From Coprousia sp963931435 (lineage in GTDB: Bacteria; Actinomycetota; Coriobacteriia; Coriobacteriales; Coriobacteriaceae): a DNA stretch of 64,000 nt. A program made the translations under genes and the position numbers. How positions within the stretch are numbered: position 1 is the first letter of the stretch; every line of letters begins with the position of its first letter. The notes beneath the pieces are model-generated. The model was not told the origin of the DNA, searched no databases, and saw only the letters and a list, made by a program, of their open reading frames with translations. Where the stretch lies: assembly GCA_963931435.1 (NCBI GenBank), contig OZ007012.1, positions 1,488,001 to 1,552,000 of the forward strand. The letters are read 5' to 3'. Positions 53,834 through 63,139 of the stretch are shown here, piece after piece.

Positions 53834-55156
53834 CTACACCTTGGTCTTGCCGATCATCACGTTAAGGATCTCGACGTCGGTAGGATGCATGCCCACGCGG
53901 CCCACGTAGCCCATGCTCGCGATGGTGTCCTCAACGGTGTCCTGCACCAGGCCCTCGCCCGCATGGAAGCTCCTGCCCACCATGGCCATATCGTGCCCCA
54001 GGATGGCCGCGTCCACCGCGGCGGAGATCTTCGCCGCGCAGCTGGACTTGGCGCCGTCGCACACGATGCCGCCCACGTTGCCCAAGGTGTTCACCACGGT
54101 GGCGCCCACCTGCTCGCGCGTGCCGCCCGCCATCCACGTGATAGCGGCGCCAGCGCCGCAGGCCGCCGTGACCACGCCGCAGAACGCCGAGAGCGCGCCG
54201 ATGTAGCTCTTCACGTGCACGGCGACCAGATCCGAAAGCGCCAGCGCCCGCAGCAGCCCCTCATGGGGGACGCCCAGCTTCTGCGCGTACTCCACCACCG
54301 GCATGCATGCCGTGATGCCCTGGTTTCCCGAACCGCACACGATGACCACCGGCATGGAGCAGCCGTTCATGCGCGCGTCGGAACCCGCGGCGGCGCGGGC
54401 CCGGGCGCGGCACGAGGCGTCCTCGCGGCGACTCGCGAGCAGGGTCTTGCCCACCTGGGCGCCCCAGGGGTTGGTGAGACCCTCGTCCGAGATGGCCGTG
54501 TTGAGCTGGATCTGGCGCTCGAGCGCATCGCGCGCACCAGAGATGTCGCCGTGGCGGGCGAAGTCCATGATGAGGTCGAGGGTGAGCAGCGCGTCCTGCT
54601 CGTGGGAGGTATCCGCGATCTCCTCGCAGCGTCGCGCCGCCTCGAGCGAGCCCTCCTGAGCCACGCCGTCGAGCGCGCGCACCACGACGTTGGTATGGTG
54701 CTCGGCGATGACGACCTCGGCGGTGTGCTCGCCGGCCCGCGCGACCACCTGGATATAGAGGTTTGGTACGTGCTCGGCCAGCGAAACCTCGCAGGCACCG
54801 GGAGTGGCGAGCAGCTCGCGCGTGCGCGCGAGGTCGCGCTCCCCCACCGATTCGAGCACCTCGAGCGCGCTCGACGCATCGCCGCCGACGGCGCCGAGCA
54901 GCGCGGCGGCCTCGATGCCGTGCATGCCACCCGAGTTGGGCACGGTCACGCTCTTGACGTTCTTGATGATGTTGCCCGAGCAGGCGACCCGCAGGCGCTC
55001 GGGCTCCGCCCCCAGCGTCTCGCGCGCCAGGGCGGCGGCGTACGCCACGGCGATGGGTTCGGTGCAGCCGAGCGCGCACACCAGCTCCCGGTTGAGGATG
55101 TCGCAAAGCAGCTGGTCGCGTTCGGCTGCGGTGAGTGAGGCGCTTGATGTGGCCAT
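53834..55156 (-). CDS. L-cysteine desulfidase family protein (CyuA/UPF0597)
   Basis: 440-residue cytoplasmic enzyme of the serine-dehydratase-related UPF0597 family. Characterised members degrade L-cysteine to pyruvate, ammonia and sulfide using a [4Fe-4S] cluster. Conserved Cys-bearing motifs are ALGCTEPIAVAYAAALARE near the N terminus, VIVCGSGNQGITACMP in the centre, and GAKSSCAAKISAAVDAAILG near the C terminus. VPNSGGMHGIEAAALLGAVG is also typical. ATG 55156 follows GGGAG; a TAAAAT hexamer about 45 bases upstream is a possible -10. It would supply sulfide or pyruvate in anaerobic metabolism. No cysteine transporter is adjacent. Confidence 0.85.
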   Translation of the reverse strand: MATSSASLTAAERDQLLCDILNRELVCALGCTEPIAVAYAAALARETLGAEPERLRVACSGNIIKNVKSVTVPNSGGMHGIEAAALLGAVGGDASSALEVLESVGERDLARTRELLATPGACEVSLAEHVPNLYIQVVARAGEHTAEVVIAEHHTNVVVRALDGVAQEGSLEAARRCEEIADTSHEQDALLTLDLIMDFARHGDISGARDALERQIQLNTAISDEGLTNPWGAQVGKTLLASRREDASCRARARAAAGSDARMNGCSMPVVIVCGSGNQGITACMPVVEYAQKLGVPHEGLLRALALSDLVAVHVKSYIGALSAFCGVVTAACGAGAAITWMAGGTREQVGATVVNTLGNVGGIVCDGAKSSCAAKISAAVDAAILGHDMAMVGRSFHAGEGLVQDTVEDTIASMGYVGRVGMHPTDVEILNVMIGKTKV

Positions 55157-55469
55157 GGCGTGCTCCCGAGGACGAGGGTGATCAATCTGATGCCTTCATT
55201 TTAGGCTCAGCTCGGCTGCCCGCGCCACGTATCCGGCACGGTGGGGGCAAACCGTAACGGAGACTTGGACATACGGCCTCCTCCATGCATAGAATCAGCC
55301 CTTCTTCGAGCGCAGTTCAACCTATTAATTCGGTGAGATATCTCAAAAGTCGCGGATTTGATCCCCGGCCCCGCTTTGCACTGCTAACGCGCGGTATCAC
55401 GTGCATAATCTCACGGCACTGAGCCTCCAGTCTGCCCTGCTGGGGGCAAGATGCATGACACGGCGTCCC
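55157..55469. other. non-coding gap between cyuA-like and TetR genes
   Basis: 313 bases with no supported gene. It holds the probable promoter of the desulfidase gene near 55198 and nothing else I can identify. Confidence 0.4.
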
Positions 55470-56117
55470 CTATGCGTCGTGCTCCCCCGCACGCACACCG
55501 ATACCGTGGAACACCACGTCGAGCACGCCATGGACGAACGCCTCGGTATCGTTACCCGTATCGACCCCTTCGCCTGCGTACTCCGTGATGGCGAACGCAC
55601 CGATGATGGCGACCGCTACCAAGTGGCTGTTGGTGCCCGGGCGCACGAGCCCCTCGACCTTCGCGCGCTCAAGCTGCGCCTCGAGCACCGCGATAATGCG
55701 CTCCATGTGCTCCTTGATATGCGGAAGCACCTCGCGCTCGACATCCCACAGACCGTGGGCGAGCGCCAACGTGAGCGCACTGCCCGGCTGGACGGCATGG
55801 GCGACAGCCTCAACGAGGCCCAAGATCGACGCACGGGCAGACGGCGCCTGCGCGACAACCGCCTCGACATCGGAAACGAGCCCCTCCATCGATCGGTCGA
55901 AGATCGCCTGGACAAGCGCTCCCTTGTCGGCAAAGTAGTAGTAGAGCGCGCCCTTGGACATGCCGCAGCGCTCCGAGACCTCTCCGATCTGAAAGCCGGT
56001 GCCCCCGCGCTCGATCATGAGGTCGGTCGCAGCTTCCATGATCCTCTCGCGCGTCGCCGCGCTCTTGGATGTCTTCGCGCCGGGATGCATCCCTGGTTGA
56101 CCCGCCTGCTTTGCCAC
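55470..56117 (-). CDS. TetR-family transcriptional regulator
   Basis: 215-residue repressor. The N-terminal helix-turn-helix is ATRERIMEAATDLMIERGGT followed by IGEVSERCGMSKGALYYYFA; the rest is an all-helical ligand-binding and dimer domain. GTG 56117 is chosen because GGGAGG lies 8 bases upstream; GTG 56126 and ATG 56081 are alternatives. It is divergent from two YhgE/Pip genes and an AT-rich palindrome lies between, so it probably represses them and itself. Confidence 0.9.
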   Translation of the reverse strand: MAKQAGQPGMHPGAKTSKSAATRERIMEAATDLMIERGGTGFQIGEVSERCGMSKGALYYYFADKGALVQAIFDRSMEGLVSDVEAVVAQAPSARASILGLVEAVAHAVQPGSALTLALAHGLWDVEREVLPHIKEHMERIIAVLEAQLERAKVEGLVRPGTNSHLVAVAIIGAFAITEYAGEGVDTGNDTEAFVHGVLDVVFHGIGVRAGEHDA

Positions 56118-56168
56118 GATTGCCACCTCCCGTCGTAGATTCCGCCTTCAGAAAGTGTACCATCGCTT

Positions 56169-56197
56169 AAGATTTTTGAATCTTTTTTAAAAATCTT
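56169..56197. promoter_or_regulatory. candidate TetR operator
   Basis: AAGATTTTT at 56169-56177 and AAAAATCTT at 56189-56197 form a perfect 9-bp inverted repeat in an AT-rich pocket of the divergent promoter region. Confidence 0.55.
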
Positions 56198-56273
56198 TGA
56201 TAGAGGTGCATAAGGTGTCAATCCGGGGATACAGTCCTTCAACACCTGCATGCTTGCTTCAGAGGGGACCACC

Positions 56274-58847
56274 GTGAACACCATACTGCGGATCTTCGTC
56301 CGCGACCTCAAGCGCATCGCGCGCAATCCCGCCGCTATCGTCATCGCGCTCGGCGTGTGCATCATCCCGTCGCTCTACGCGTGGATCAACATCCTGGCCA
56401 ACTGGAACCCGTACGAGAACACCGGAACCGTTCCCGTCGCCGTCGTCATCGAAGACGAGGGCACAACCATCCCCGACATGGGATTCGTGAACGCAGGTTC
56501 GATGATCCGCGAGAAGCTCGAAGAGAACCATCAACTCGGCTGGGAGTTCGCCGCCTCCGAAGACGAAGCTATCTCCGAGGTCGAGGCAGGCCACGCCTAC
56601 GCGGCCTTCGTGATCCCGCGCGACTTCTCCGCCACGCTCGCCGGCGTGCTCGATGGCAAAACGGAACCGGCGCACCTCGCCTACTACGTCAACGAGAAGG
56701 CAAACGCTATCGCGCCCAAGGTGACCGATACGGGAGCGACCACGCTCGAAACGCAGATCGAAAGCGAGTTTCTGCACGTCGTGGGCGATACGGTTGCCGA
56801 AAAGCTCAAGGGCTCCGCCGCCTCCATGGCCAACGATGCGGACCAGGCGGTGCAAAGCACGGCGGGAAAGCTGCACAGCGCCGCCGACGGGCTTACCGCA
56901 CAGGCAGACAGCCTCGGCGACGCGCAGCGGCTTATCACCTCATCGCGCAAGGCCATCGATGGCGCACGCGCCTCCTTGGACCAGATCTCGTCGTCGGCAG
57001 ACACGCTTGCCGACTCCCTTGACCACGCGATGGGCGTGCTCGGCGACGCACGGGCAGGCACGCAGGCGCTTGCGACCGATCTCGCGGGCGACCTGGGGGC
57101 AGGAGCGGGAGCAATCGCGGGCATCTCCTCGACCGCCGCCTACGATATCGGCGAGATCGCCGGCGATATCGGCTGGGCGCAGGGGAAGGTCGATGCCGCC
57201 ATCACGCAGATCCGTTCCCTCAACGGCACGGTTCAGAACCTGAAGACCTCCCTTGAGCTCACCCGCACCACCATCGTCGGTCTCGAGCAAACCGAGGGCC
57301 AAGATGGGCAATCCGCTATCCAGACGCAGGTGGTAACGCAGCTCGACAAGGAGATTCAGGCGCTGATCAGCCTCTCCGACGAGCAGCTGGCCCAGCTCGA
57401 CCGCCTGCAGGCGCTTTCCGATGACATCAAGGCCTCCGCCGACGACGTGCGCAACCTGTCGGGTGTGGTCAACGATGCCATACAGCAGGGAAACCAGGCC
57501 CTGAGCGGCCTGCAGACGCAGCTCGCCACCGTAATCGGGCCGGGCGTTTCGTCGGCACTCGATACGTTTGCCGACGCAGGCGGCCACCTCGAAGGCACGC
57601 TGAACTCGATCGGCCCCCTCACGTCGCAGGCGAACTCGACGCTCGACCAGCTCGACACCCTGCTGCAGCAGGGTGCGGGCACCATCGACCAAACCGCCGC
57701 TTCGCTGCGCGAGGCGGCAGACGGCATCGGCGACCTCGCGAGCGACCTCGATGCCCTCGAGAGTGCGCAGACCTTCCGCGGTCTGTCGGATCTCATCGCC
57801 CTCGACCCCACCGAGGTCGGCTCGTTCATGGGCGCGCCCGTGGCACTCAACACCCATGCGGTCTTCCCCGTGAGCACCTACGGTTCAGGCGTGGCGCCCT
57901 TCTACACCAACCTGGCGCTCTGGGTCGGAGGATTCGTGCTCGTAGCCATCTACAAGCTGGAGGTTGACACCGAGGGCATCGGCACCATCCGGCCCTGGCA
58001 GGGCTTCTTCGGCAGATGGCTTCTGCTCGCGCTGTTGGGACAGGTGCAGGCCATCGTCTGCTGCACGGGCGATATCGTGCTCGGCGTCCAGTGCGTATCG
58101 CCTGTGGCGTACATCTTCGCAGGCATGGTCGAATCGCTCGTGTACGTGCTGTTCGTCTATGCGCTCGCCGTCGCCTTCAAGCACATCGGCAAGGCCCTCG
58201 GAGTCCTGCTCGTCGTGCTTCAGATTCCCGGCACCTCGGGCACCTATCCCATCGAGATGATGCCCGGCTTCTTCCAGGCGCTGCACCCCTGGCTGCCCTT
58301 CACCTACGGCATCGACGCCATGCGCGAGGCGGTTGCCGGATTCTACGGCGATACCTACCTGCGCTGCCTGGCGACCCTGCTGCTGTTCGCCGTACCGGCG
58401 CTCATCATCGGTGTCGGCGCGCGGCGGCATCTCGTGGGCATCAACACGCTCTTCGATCGCCGCCTCGCCGAGACCGACCTCATGATCGCCGAGCACACGG
58501 GCGCGGAAGATTCCCTTGCCGCCGGATCGGAGCGCTTCGCGAGCGCCGGAATCTGGGTTTCAAGCCCTGGGCGCGCCCAGCGATTCGAGCGGCACTATCC
58601 CGTGCTGGTTCGGCGCGGACTCTTCGCGCTCGCCGCGGTGCCCGCCGCCCTGCTGCTCGCACTGTTCGTCCTGCCCGCAAAGTTCGCCCTGCTCATCTGC
58701 TGGATCGCCTCCCTCGCCGGCACCTGCGCGTACCTGATCGTCGTGGAATACCTGCACAGCCGCGCGCTCGGCGTGATCGCCGGAGCCGCGCCGCAACGCG
58801 CCAGCCGCCCTCGCCACCTGTCCAGCTTCCCTGCAGAAAGGTCGTAG
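56274..58847 (+). CDS. YhgE/Pip family membrane protein, first copy
   Basis: 857-residue membrane protein of the YhgE/Pip family, related to ABC-2 permeases and to phage-infection and ESX-secretion-linked proteins. An N-terminal helix (AAIVIALGVCIIPSLYAWIN) precedes the family motif NWNPYENTGTVPVAVV. A long extracytoplasmic region of about 500 residues is largely helical with heptad-like repeats. About five C-terminal membrane helices include QVQAIVCCTGDIVLG and LQIPGTSGTYPIEMMPGFFQ, and an extra pair lies near 780-830. GTG 56274 is preferred to ATG 56250 because GAGGGG sits 6 bases upstream. The second copy starts 4 bases after its stop. Confidence 0.9.
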   Translation: MNTILRIFVRDLKRIARNPAAIVIALGVCIIPSLYAWINILANWNPYENTGTVPVAVVIEDEGTTIPDMGFVNAGSMIREKLEENHQLGWEFAASEDEAISEVEAGHAYAAFVIPRDFSATLAGVLDGKTEPAHLAYYVNEKANAIAPKVTDTGATTLETQIESEFLHVVGDTVAEKLKGSAASMANDADQAVQSTAGKLHSAADGLTAQADSLGDAQRLITSSRKAIDGARASLDQISSSADTLADSLDHAMGVLGDARAGTQALATDLAGDLGAGAGAIAGISSTAAYDIGEIAGDIGWAQGKVDAAITQIRSLNGTVQNLKTSLELTRTTIVGLEQTEGQDGQSAIQTQVVTQLDKEIQALISLSDEQLAQLDRLQALSDDIKASADDVRNLSGVVNDAIQQGNQALSGLQTQLATVIGPGVSSALDTFADAGGHLEGTLNSIGPLTSQANSTLDQLDTLLQQGAGTIDQTAASLREAADGIGDLASDLDALESAQTFRGLSDLIALDPTEVGSFMGAPVALNTHAVFPVSTYGSGVAPFYTNLALWVGGFVLVAIYKLEVDTEGIGTIRPWQGFFGRWLLLALLGQVQAIVCCTGDIVLGVQCVSPVAYIFAGMVESLVYVLFVYALAVAFKHIGKALGVLLVVLQIPGTSGTYPIEMMPGFFQALHPWLPFTYGIDAMREAVAGFYGDTYLRCLATLLLFAVPALIIGVGARRHLVGINTLFDRRLAETDLMIAEHTGAEDSLAAGSERFASAGIWVSSPGRAQRFERHYPVLVRRGLFALAAVPAALLLALFVLPAKFALLICWIASLAGTCAYLIVVEYLHSRALGVIAGAAPQRASRPRHLSSFPAERS

Positions 58848-58851
58848 CATC

Positions 58852-61080
58852 ATGCACGCCATCTGGTCATATATCCGCCGCAACGCGCGGCATGCCTTCG
58901 CCAACGCCGTCAGCATCGTCGTCATCGTGGGCATCGTTGCGGTTCCGTCGTTCTACGCATGGTTCAACATCGCCGGCAGCTGGGACCCCTACGGCAACAC
59001 GAGGAATCTGAAAGTGGCCATCGCCAACGACGATGCAGGCTACTCGAGCGAGCTCGTTCCCATCGAACTCAACCTCGGCGACCGCGTCGTGGAAAACCTA
59101 CTCACATCGACCACCATCGGCTATACCGCCACCACCCGCGATGAGGCGCTCGAGGGCGTCAAGTCGGGCGCCTATTACGCCGCCGTCGTGATTCCCGAGG
59201 ATTTCTCGGCCTGTCTGATGAGCGGCTTTTCCGACAACCCCCGGCAGGCGGAGGTCGCCTTCTACCAGAACCAGAAGGCCAACGCCATCGCCGAGATCGT
59301 GACCGACAAGGCGTCCGCCGCCATCCAGCGCGATATCGACGAGGGCTTCGCGCGCGCCGTGACCGACGTGGGTGCCGGCGCCCTCGACGAGCTGGGAAAC
59401 CTGCTGGATGACAAGGAGCTCGCCCCGCTCGCTGCGCATCTCGACGATGCGCTCTCGACCGCAGCCGACACGCTCGGCACCACCGCGCAGACGGCGCGCT
59501 CGTTTGCAGACCTGCTCGGCTCCTCGCAGGCGCTTATCTCGTCGAGCTCCAGCTCGCTTGCCAACGCCACGGCACCGACGCAAGACATCACCGAGGCGCT
59601 GACCCGGAGCGCCGATGGCCTGCGTGGTCTGGGCGATACCATCGACAGCGCGGCTGAATCCGCGGGTGACGCGCTCGAGCAGGGAGCGGCCGGCTTGAGC
59701 GGAATCGACACCGCCATCGACCAGGCCTTCGACACCGCGAACGGCCAGACGGACAAGCTATCCGGCGCCCTTGCCGAGGTGCAGGGTACCGTCGACCGCC
59801 AGCTGGAACTGCTGCGGCAGCTCTCCGATGACCTTGCCGGCAGCGACACGCTCGTGAAGAGCCTTGAAAACCACTACGAGCCGGGGTCGCTCCAGGTTAC
59901 CCGCATCCACGAGGCGAGCCTCACCATCGAGGGCATCAACGACCGCGTCCAGCAGGCGATCGCGGAACTCGAGGACCTCTCGAAGGGCATCGGCAAGACC
60001 GCCGATGATATCGCTCAGGCGGCAACGGACGCCGACGCCGCGCGCGGCGAGCTGCACGGCATGGTGGCGAACGCGGCATCGAGCCTCGAGGGTGCCCGAT
60101 CGACGTACGACTCGACACTCAAGGGAACGCTTGGCGAGCTCGCCGACTGCATCGACGAGGCGGTTGCCGGCGTGAACGGCACGCTGCAGGGGCTCTCGGG
60201 CATCACGGCATCCATCTCGAACAGCGCTGCGGCGGCGGCAGACGGCCTCGGAAACGCCCGCTCCTCGCTTGGCGACACGGCTCAGGCGCTTGACGGCACC
60301 GCAAATGACCTGCGCGACCTGCAGGGTCGCATCCACGCCGCGCTCGCCGACAACGACCTTGACAGCGTGCGCGCGATCCTCACGACAAGCCCCGTCGACC
60401 TAGCATCGTTTATCGCCGCGCCCATAACGATGGACCGCCACGCCGTCTTCCCCGTCGAGAACAACGGGTCGGCCATGACGCCGTTTTACACGGTGCTCGC
60501 CATCTGGATCGGAGGCGTGGTGATCGCAGCGCTTATCATGGCGACGCCGAGCGCGGCCGCGCTCGCCCAGACGGGATGCTCGCAGACGCAGGCCTACGTA
60601 GGCCGGCTGGCGCTCTTCGCGGCGCTCGGAGCGGCCCAGACGCTCCTGATCTGTGGCGGCGACCTTTGCTACCTGGGAGTTCAATGCGCGCATCCCGCCC
60701 TGTTCCTGCTCGCAGGGCTCGCCGCATCCTTCGTGTTCGTGAACATCATCTTCGCGCTGACCGCGTCGTTTGGCGACGTCGGTAAGGCCGTCGCCGTGGT
60801 GCTCATGGTCCTGCAGGTGGCGGGCGCCGGCGGAACGTTTCCCCAGCAGATGCTGCCACCGGTCTTTCAGGCCATCTACCCGTGGCTTCCCTTCGTGCAC
60901 GCGGAAGGCGCCCTGCGCGCCGCGATGTTCGGACTATATGGCAACGATTTCTGGATCGAGCTCGGCTTGCTTTCCGCCTATCTCGTACCAGCGCTGCTGC
61001 TGGGACTCGTGCTGCGCCGCCCCGTCATCCGCGCCAACGAGCGCCTGGAGCATGCACTCGAGTCTACGCACATCATGTAG
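58852..61080 (+). CDS. YhgE/Pip family membrane protein, second copy
   Basis: 742-residue paralogue of the preceding protein with the same plan: N-terminal helix (VSIVVIVGIVAVPSFYAWFN), the motif SWDPYGNTRNLKVAIANDDA, a long helical outside region, and C-terminal membrane helices containing LQVAGAGGTFPQQMLPPVFQ and YPWLPFVHAEGALRAAMFG. It lacks the extra C-terminal helices of its neighbour. ATG 58852 follows AGAAAGG. Tandem pairs like this may form a two-subunit membrane complex; what they move or anchor is unknown. Confidence 0.9.
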   Translation: MHAIWSYIRRNARHAFANAVSIVVIVGIVAVPSFYAWFNIAGSWDPYGNTRNLKVAIANDDAGYSSELVPIELNLGDRVVENLLTSTTIGYTATTRDEALEGVKSGAYYAAVVIPEDFSACLMSGFSDNPRQAEVAFYQNQKANAIAEIVTDKASAAIQRDIDEGFARAVTDVGAGALDELGNLLDDKELAPLAAHLDDALSTAADTLGTTAQTARSFADLLGSSQALISSSSSSLANATAPTQDITEALTRSADGLRGLGDTIDSAAESAGDALEQGAAGLSGIDTAIDQAFDTANGQTDKLSGALAEVQGTVDRQLELLRQLSDDLAGSDTLVKSLENHYEPGSLQVTRIHEASLTIEGINDRVQQAIAELEDLSKGIGKTADDIAQAATDADAARGELHGMVANAASSLEGARSTYDSTLKGTLGELADCIDEAVAGVNGTLQGLSGITASISNSAAAAADGLGNARSSLGDTAQALDGTANDLRDLQGRIHAALADNDLDSVRAILTTSPVDLASFIAAPITMDRHAVFPVENNGSAMTPFYTVLAIWIGGVVIAALIMATPSAAALAQTGCSQTQAYVGRLALFAALGAAQTLLICGGDLCYLGVQCAHPALFLLAGLAASFVFVNIIFALTASFGDVGKAVAVVLMVLQVAGAGGTFPQQMLPPVFQAIYPWLPFVHAEGALRAAMFGLYGNDFWIELGLLSAYLVPALLLGLVLRRPVIRANERLEHALESTHIM

Positions 61081-61458
61081 AGCGTCGTCCGGCGCGCTCG
61101 GCTGAACGCGAGCAATCGGAATCGCGGCGAAATACAGCCCGATTCCGCACCTTCGCGATGCCAGATTCCCGCTACCTGGACAATCTGACCAGATATGTAC
61201 TTTTTTCCAGCCGCGATGGGAGCGTTCGATCCCCCATCGCGGCTGGAACAGCCAGTCTTGAGCGAATCGAAAGCGGACATAGCGCGCAAAACGCTCAAAA
61301 CGACATGCGCGCAGCCCTCAGCTTGAAACGATTCGTCGACCGAACGGCCCCGAAAAGATGCATATCTGGGGAGATTGTCCAGGTTGCCCGACATGGCGCC
61401 GCTTTCGGCGGCAAAACGCCTTCACCCCGGTCGCACTGACCGCGGTCAGGCTGCTCCA
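61081..61458. other. non-coding gap with nested inverted repeats
   Basis: No gene is supported. CCTGGACAATCTGACCAGAT near 61177 recurs inverted near 61368-61391 (minus strand CCTGGACAATCTCCCCAGAT), bounding about 219 bases. Inside, CCAGCCGCGATGGG near 61208 pairs perfectly with CCCATCGCGGCTGG near 61234. The hairpin is preceded, not followed, by a T-run on the plus strand, so it is not a standard terminator. Confidence 0.5.
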
Positions 61459-61935
61459 TTACCGCACGCGCTCGGGAACAAGAAGCTGGCAGCACTCGAC
61501 ACGACGCTCGCCGAGCAGCTCGACATCGCATTCCCTGCGATACCGGAACTCGAAGCCGAGCTTCTCCTGCACGCGGTGCGAGCGCTCGTTGCCCTCGTAG
61601 TATCCGGCCCAAATCGCCGAAAGACCCAGCTCGTCGAACCCGTATGCCACCGCGGCGCGCGCCGCCTCCGTAGCATAGCCGCGGCCCCAGTACGGCACGC
61701 CGATCCAGTAGCCGAGCTCCGCCTCGCCCGAACGGGCCATCTCCGAGACCTCCGGGTGCTTGAGCGCCATGGCGCCCACGAGCGCGCCCGTCGCGCGCTC
61801 GATGACGGCAAAGCTGTCGGGCATCATTAGGACGTCGCGGATAACGGCCGCGCTCTCCTCCGCACTGCTATGGGCAGGCCAGCCCGCAGACAGGCCGACA
61901 TGCGGGTCGCGCGCGAGCAGACGGGTTACCGGCTC
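61459..61935 (-). pseudogene. 5'-truncated GNAT acetyltransferase (RimJ/RimL-like)
   Basis: The frame reads EPVTRLLARDPHVGLSAGWP, then AHSSAEESAAVIRDVLMMPD, then a normal GNAT core (GALVGAMALKHPEVSEMARS, ELGYWIGVPYWGRGYATEAA, RSHRVQEKLGFEFRYRREC). Homology-like sequence extends 36 codons upstream of the first in-frame ATG (61827), but no start codon exists before a TGA. About 25 N-terminal residues are missing. A 122-residue product from ATG 61827 would lack the first strand and helices. Probably inactive. Confidence 0.65.
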
Positions 61936-62135
61936 TCCAGATATCCGTCAGCGTCGCGCCAAGGGCGCAGGCGGCCGGAATCGATCGCGACATGCGCCAT
62001 CGAAGGGACCTCGTGCCATTTGACGGTGTAGCCCGCACCGTGGCTGCAAAACACTGAGTCGGGCGTATTGGGAAGGTCGGAATGGGAAAGTTTCCTGACC
62101 GACATGACTGCACTGCTGGGCGCGTCACCGTTCAT
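61926..62135 (-). pseudogene. C-terminal fragment of a TetM/EF-G-like translation GTPase
   Basis: 69-codon frame whose core DLPNTPDSVFCSHGAGYTVK followed by WHEVPSMAHVAI resembles the extreme C terminus of TetM/EF-G-like ribosomal-protection GTPases in this bacterial group. None of the GTPase domains is present. An ATG at 62135 opens the frame, but the gene is only a tail. Its stop lies within the first codons of the truncated GNAT frame, marking a junction near 61930. Confidence 0.45.
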
Positions 62136-62276
62136 CGTATCACCCGCCGGTCGTTCTTCTAGTCACCGCATGGCATCCAGCATCAATTAAGGCCCCATAA
62201 ACAACTAGAGCCAGTCCCCGAGAGGACCGGCCCTTACAAAACCTCGAAGGTTTTTGCATCTGCGTACATCATGGCA

Positions 62277-63011
62277 TCAGCCTCGTGCCACGTCAAGAAC
62301 CCTTGCAAGAAACGCAAGATGAGACACGAGAGGGTTCTGCGTCCCATAGCGCGCAATCGCGTCGTCCATCAGGGGACGGAGGCCAGCAACCGCGTCAAGC
62401 GCCGCCGGGGAGGCATGCTCGCCCGCAAGCATGTCATGCAGTGCCACGGTGGTTACGAGCTGTTGCGTACGTCGGTTGCGCAATCTGGCTCGACGGCCCT
62501 TGCTGTTTCGGATGCCGTGGGCGTTCAGCCACTCGAGCACGACCCCCGAGGTTGCGTGCCTCGTCTCGCGCTCGGGCACGAAGCCGTTGCACAGGCAGCC
62601 CGCATGGCTCGCGCAGTTGCGAACGGCCTTCACATCCTTAAGAGCGTAGTGAATCTCCCGCCTTTCCGCCTCGTCCCAGCGCTCAACGCAAAAGAGGTAA
62701 AAGGCGAGCAGCGTCCCGAACGGCACCACTTCCAGCAGCACCCATACAGGCATGGCATCCCGGTAGTGGTCGATCAGCGACCCCGCGTACTCGTCCGCCT
62801 AGGAACGCGATACGAGATCGCGTCTCAGCCCCTCGCGGAAGCCGCGCGGTAGGAAGGACACGAAGTCGGCGACAATCCCATAGCCATCCTCCCCGCGCTT
62901 AGCGGCATCGGACACGAGCCATGCCCTGACCGCGCGCTCGACATCCCATAACTTGACATTCCATATCGTCCGGTGAATCCCACCGAATTTGGACAGCTGT
63001 TTGGACACCAT
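62277..63011 (-). pseudogene. Abi-family (HEPN) gene interrupted by an in-frame TAG
   Basis: One frame of 245 codons is broken only by TAG at 62799-62801. Before it: WDVERAVRAWLVSDAAKRGE then DGYGIVADFVSFLPRGFREG. After it: YAGSLIDHYRDAMPVWVLLE, VVPFGTLLAFYLF and the HEPN motif VRNCASHAG (Arg-x4-His). Abi_2 proteins are phage-defence (abortive infection) factors acting through an RNase-like HEPN domain. The first residues (MVSKQLSKFGGIHRTIWNVK) do not look like the family, so the 5' end is also replaced. Re-initiation at ATG 62753 would give 158 residues holding the HEPN motif. It lies directly beside tRNA-Val. Confidence 0.7.
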
Positions 63012-63023
63012 TTGGACAGATAC

Positions 63024-63056
63024 AAAAACAGCTCAGAGCGAATATGCTCTGAGCTG
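63024..63056 (-). terminator. Rho-independent terminator of tRNA-Val
   Basis: On the minus strand CAGCTCAGAGC pairs with GCTCTGAGCTG (63029-63056) and is followed by TTTTTG, just past the tRNA 3' end. A textbook intrinsic terminator. Confidence 0.9.
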
Positions 63057-63064
63057 CGAAAGTT

Positions 63065-63139
63065 TGGTGGGCGTTACAAGATTTGAACTTGTGACCTCTT
63101 CCGTGTCAGGGAAGCGCTCTCCCCCTGAGCTAAACGCCC
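63065..63139 (-). tRNA. tRNA-Val(GAC)
   Basis: 75 bases fold as a full cloverleaf: acceptor GGGCGTT with AACGCCC, D stem GCTC/GAGC, anticodon stem CTTCC/GGAAG with loop CTGACAC (anticodon GAC), T stem ACAAG/CTTGT with loop TTCAAAT, and an encoded CCA end. It reads valine codons GUC and GUU. The terminator and a truncated Abi gene follow its 3' end, a common site for mobile-element insertion. Confidence 0.95.

Noticed and set aside
53885..55138. 417-codon plus-strand open frame opposite the desulfidase gene
   Set aside because: A high-GC shadow: the minus strand encodes a clear family protein, while this frame has no domains and is His/Arg-rich.
62941..63139. Prophage or integrative element attachment at tRNA-Val
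   Set aside because: The position is suggestive and TTTGGACA occurs three times nearby, but I found no integrase and no second copy of the tRNA 3' end.
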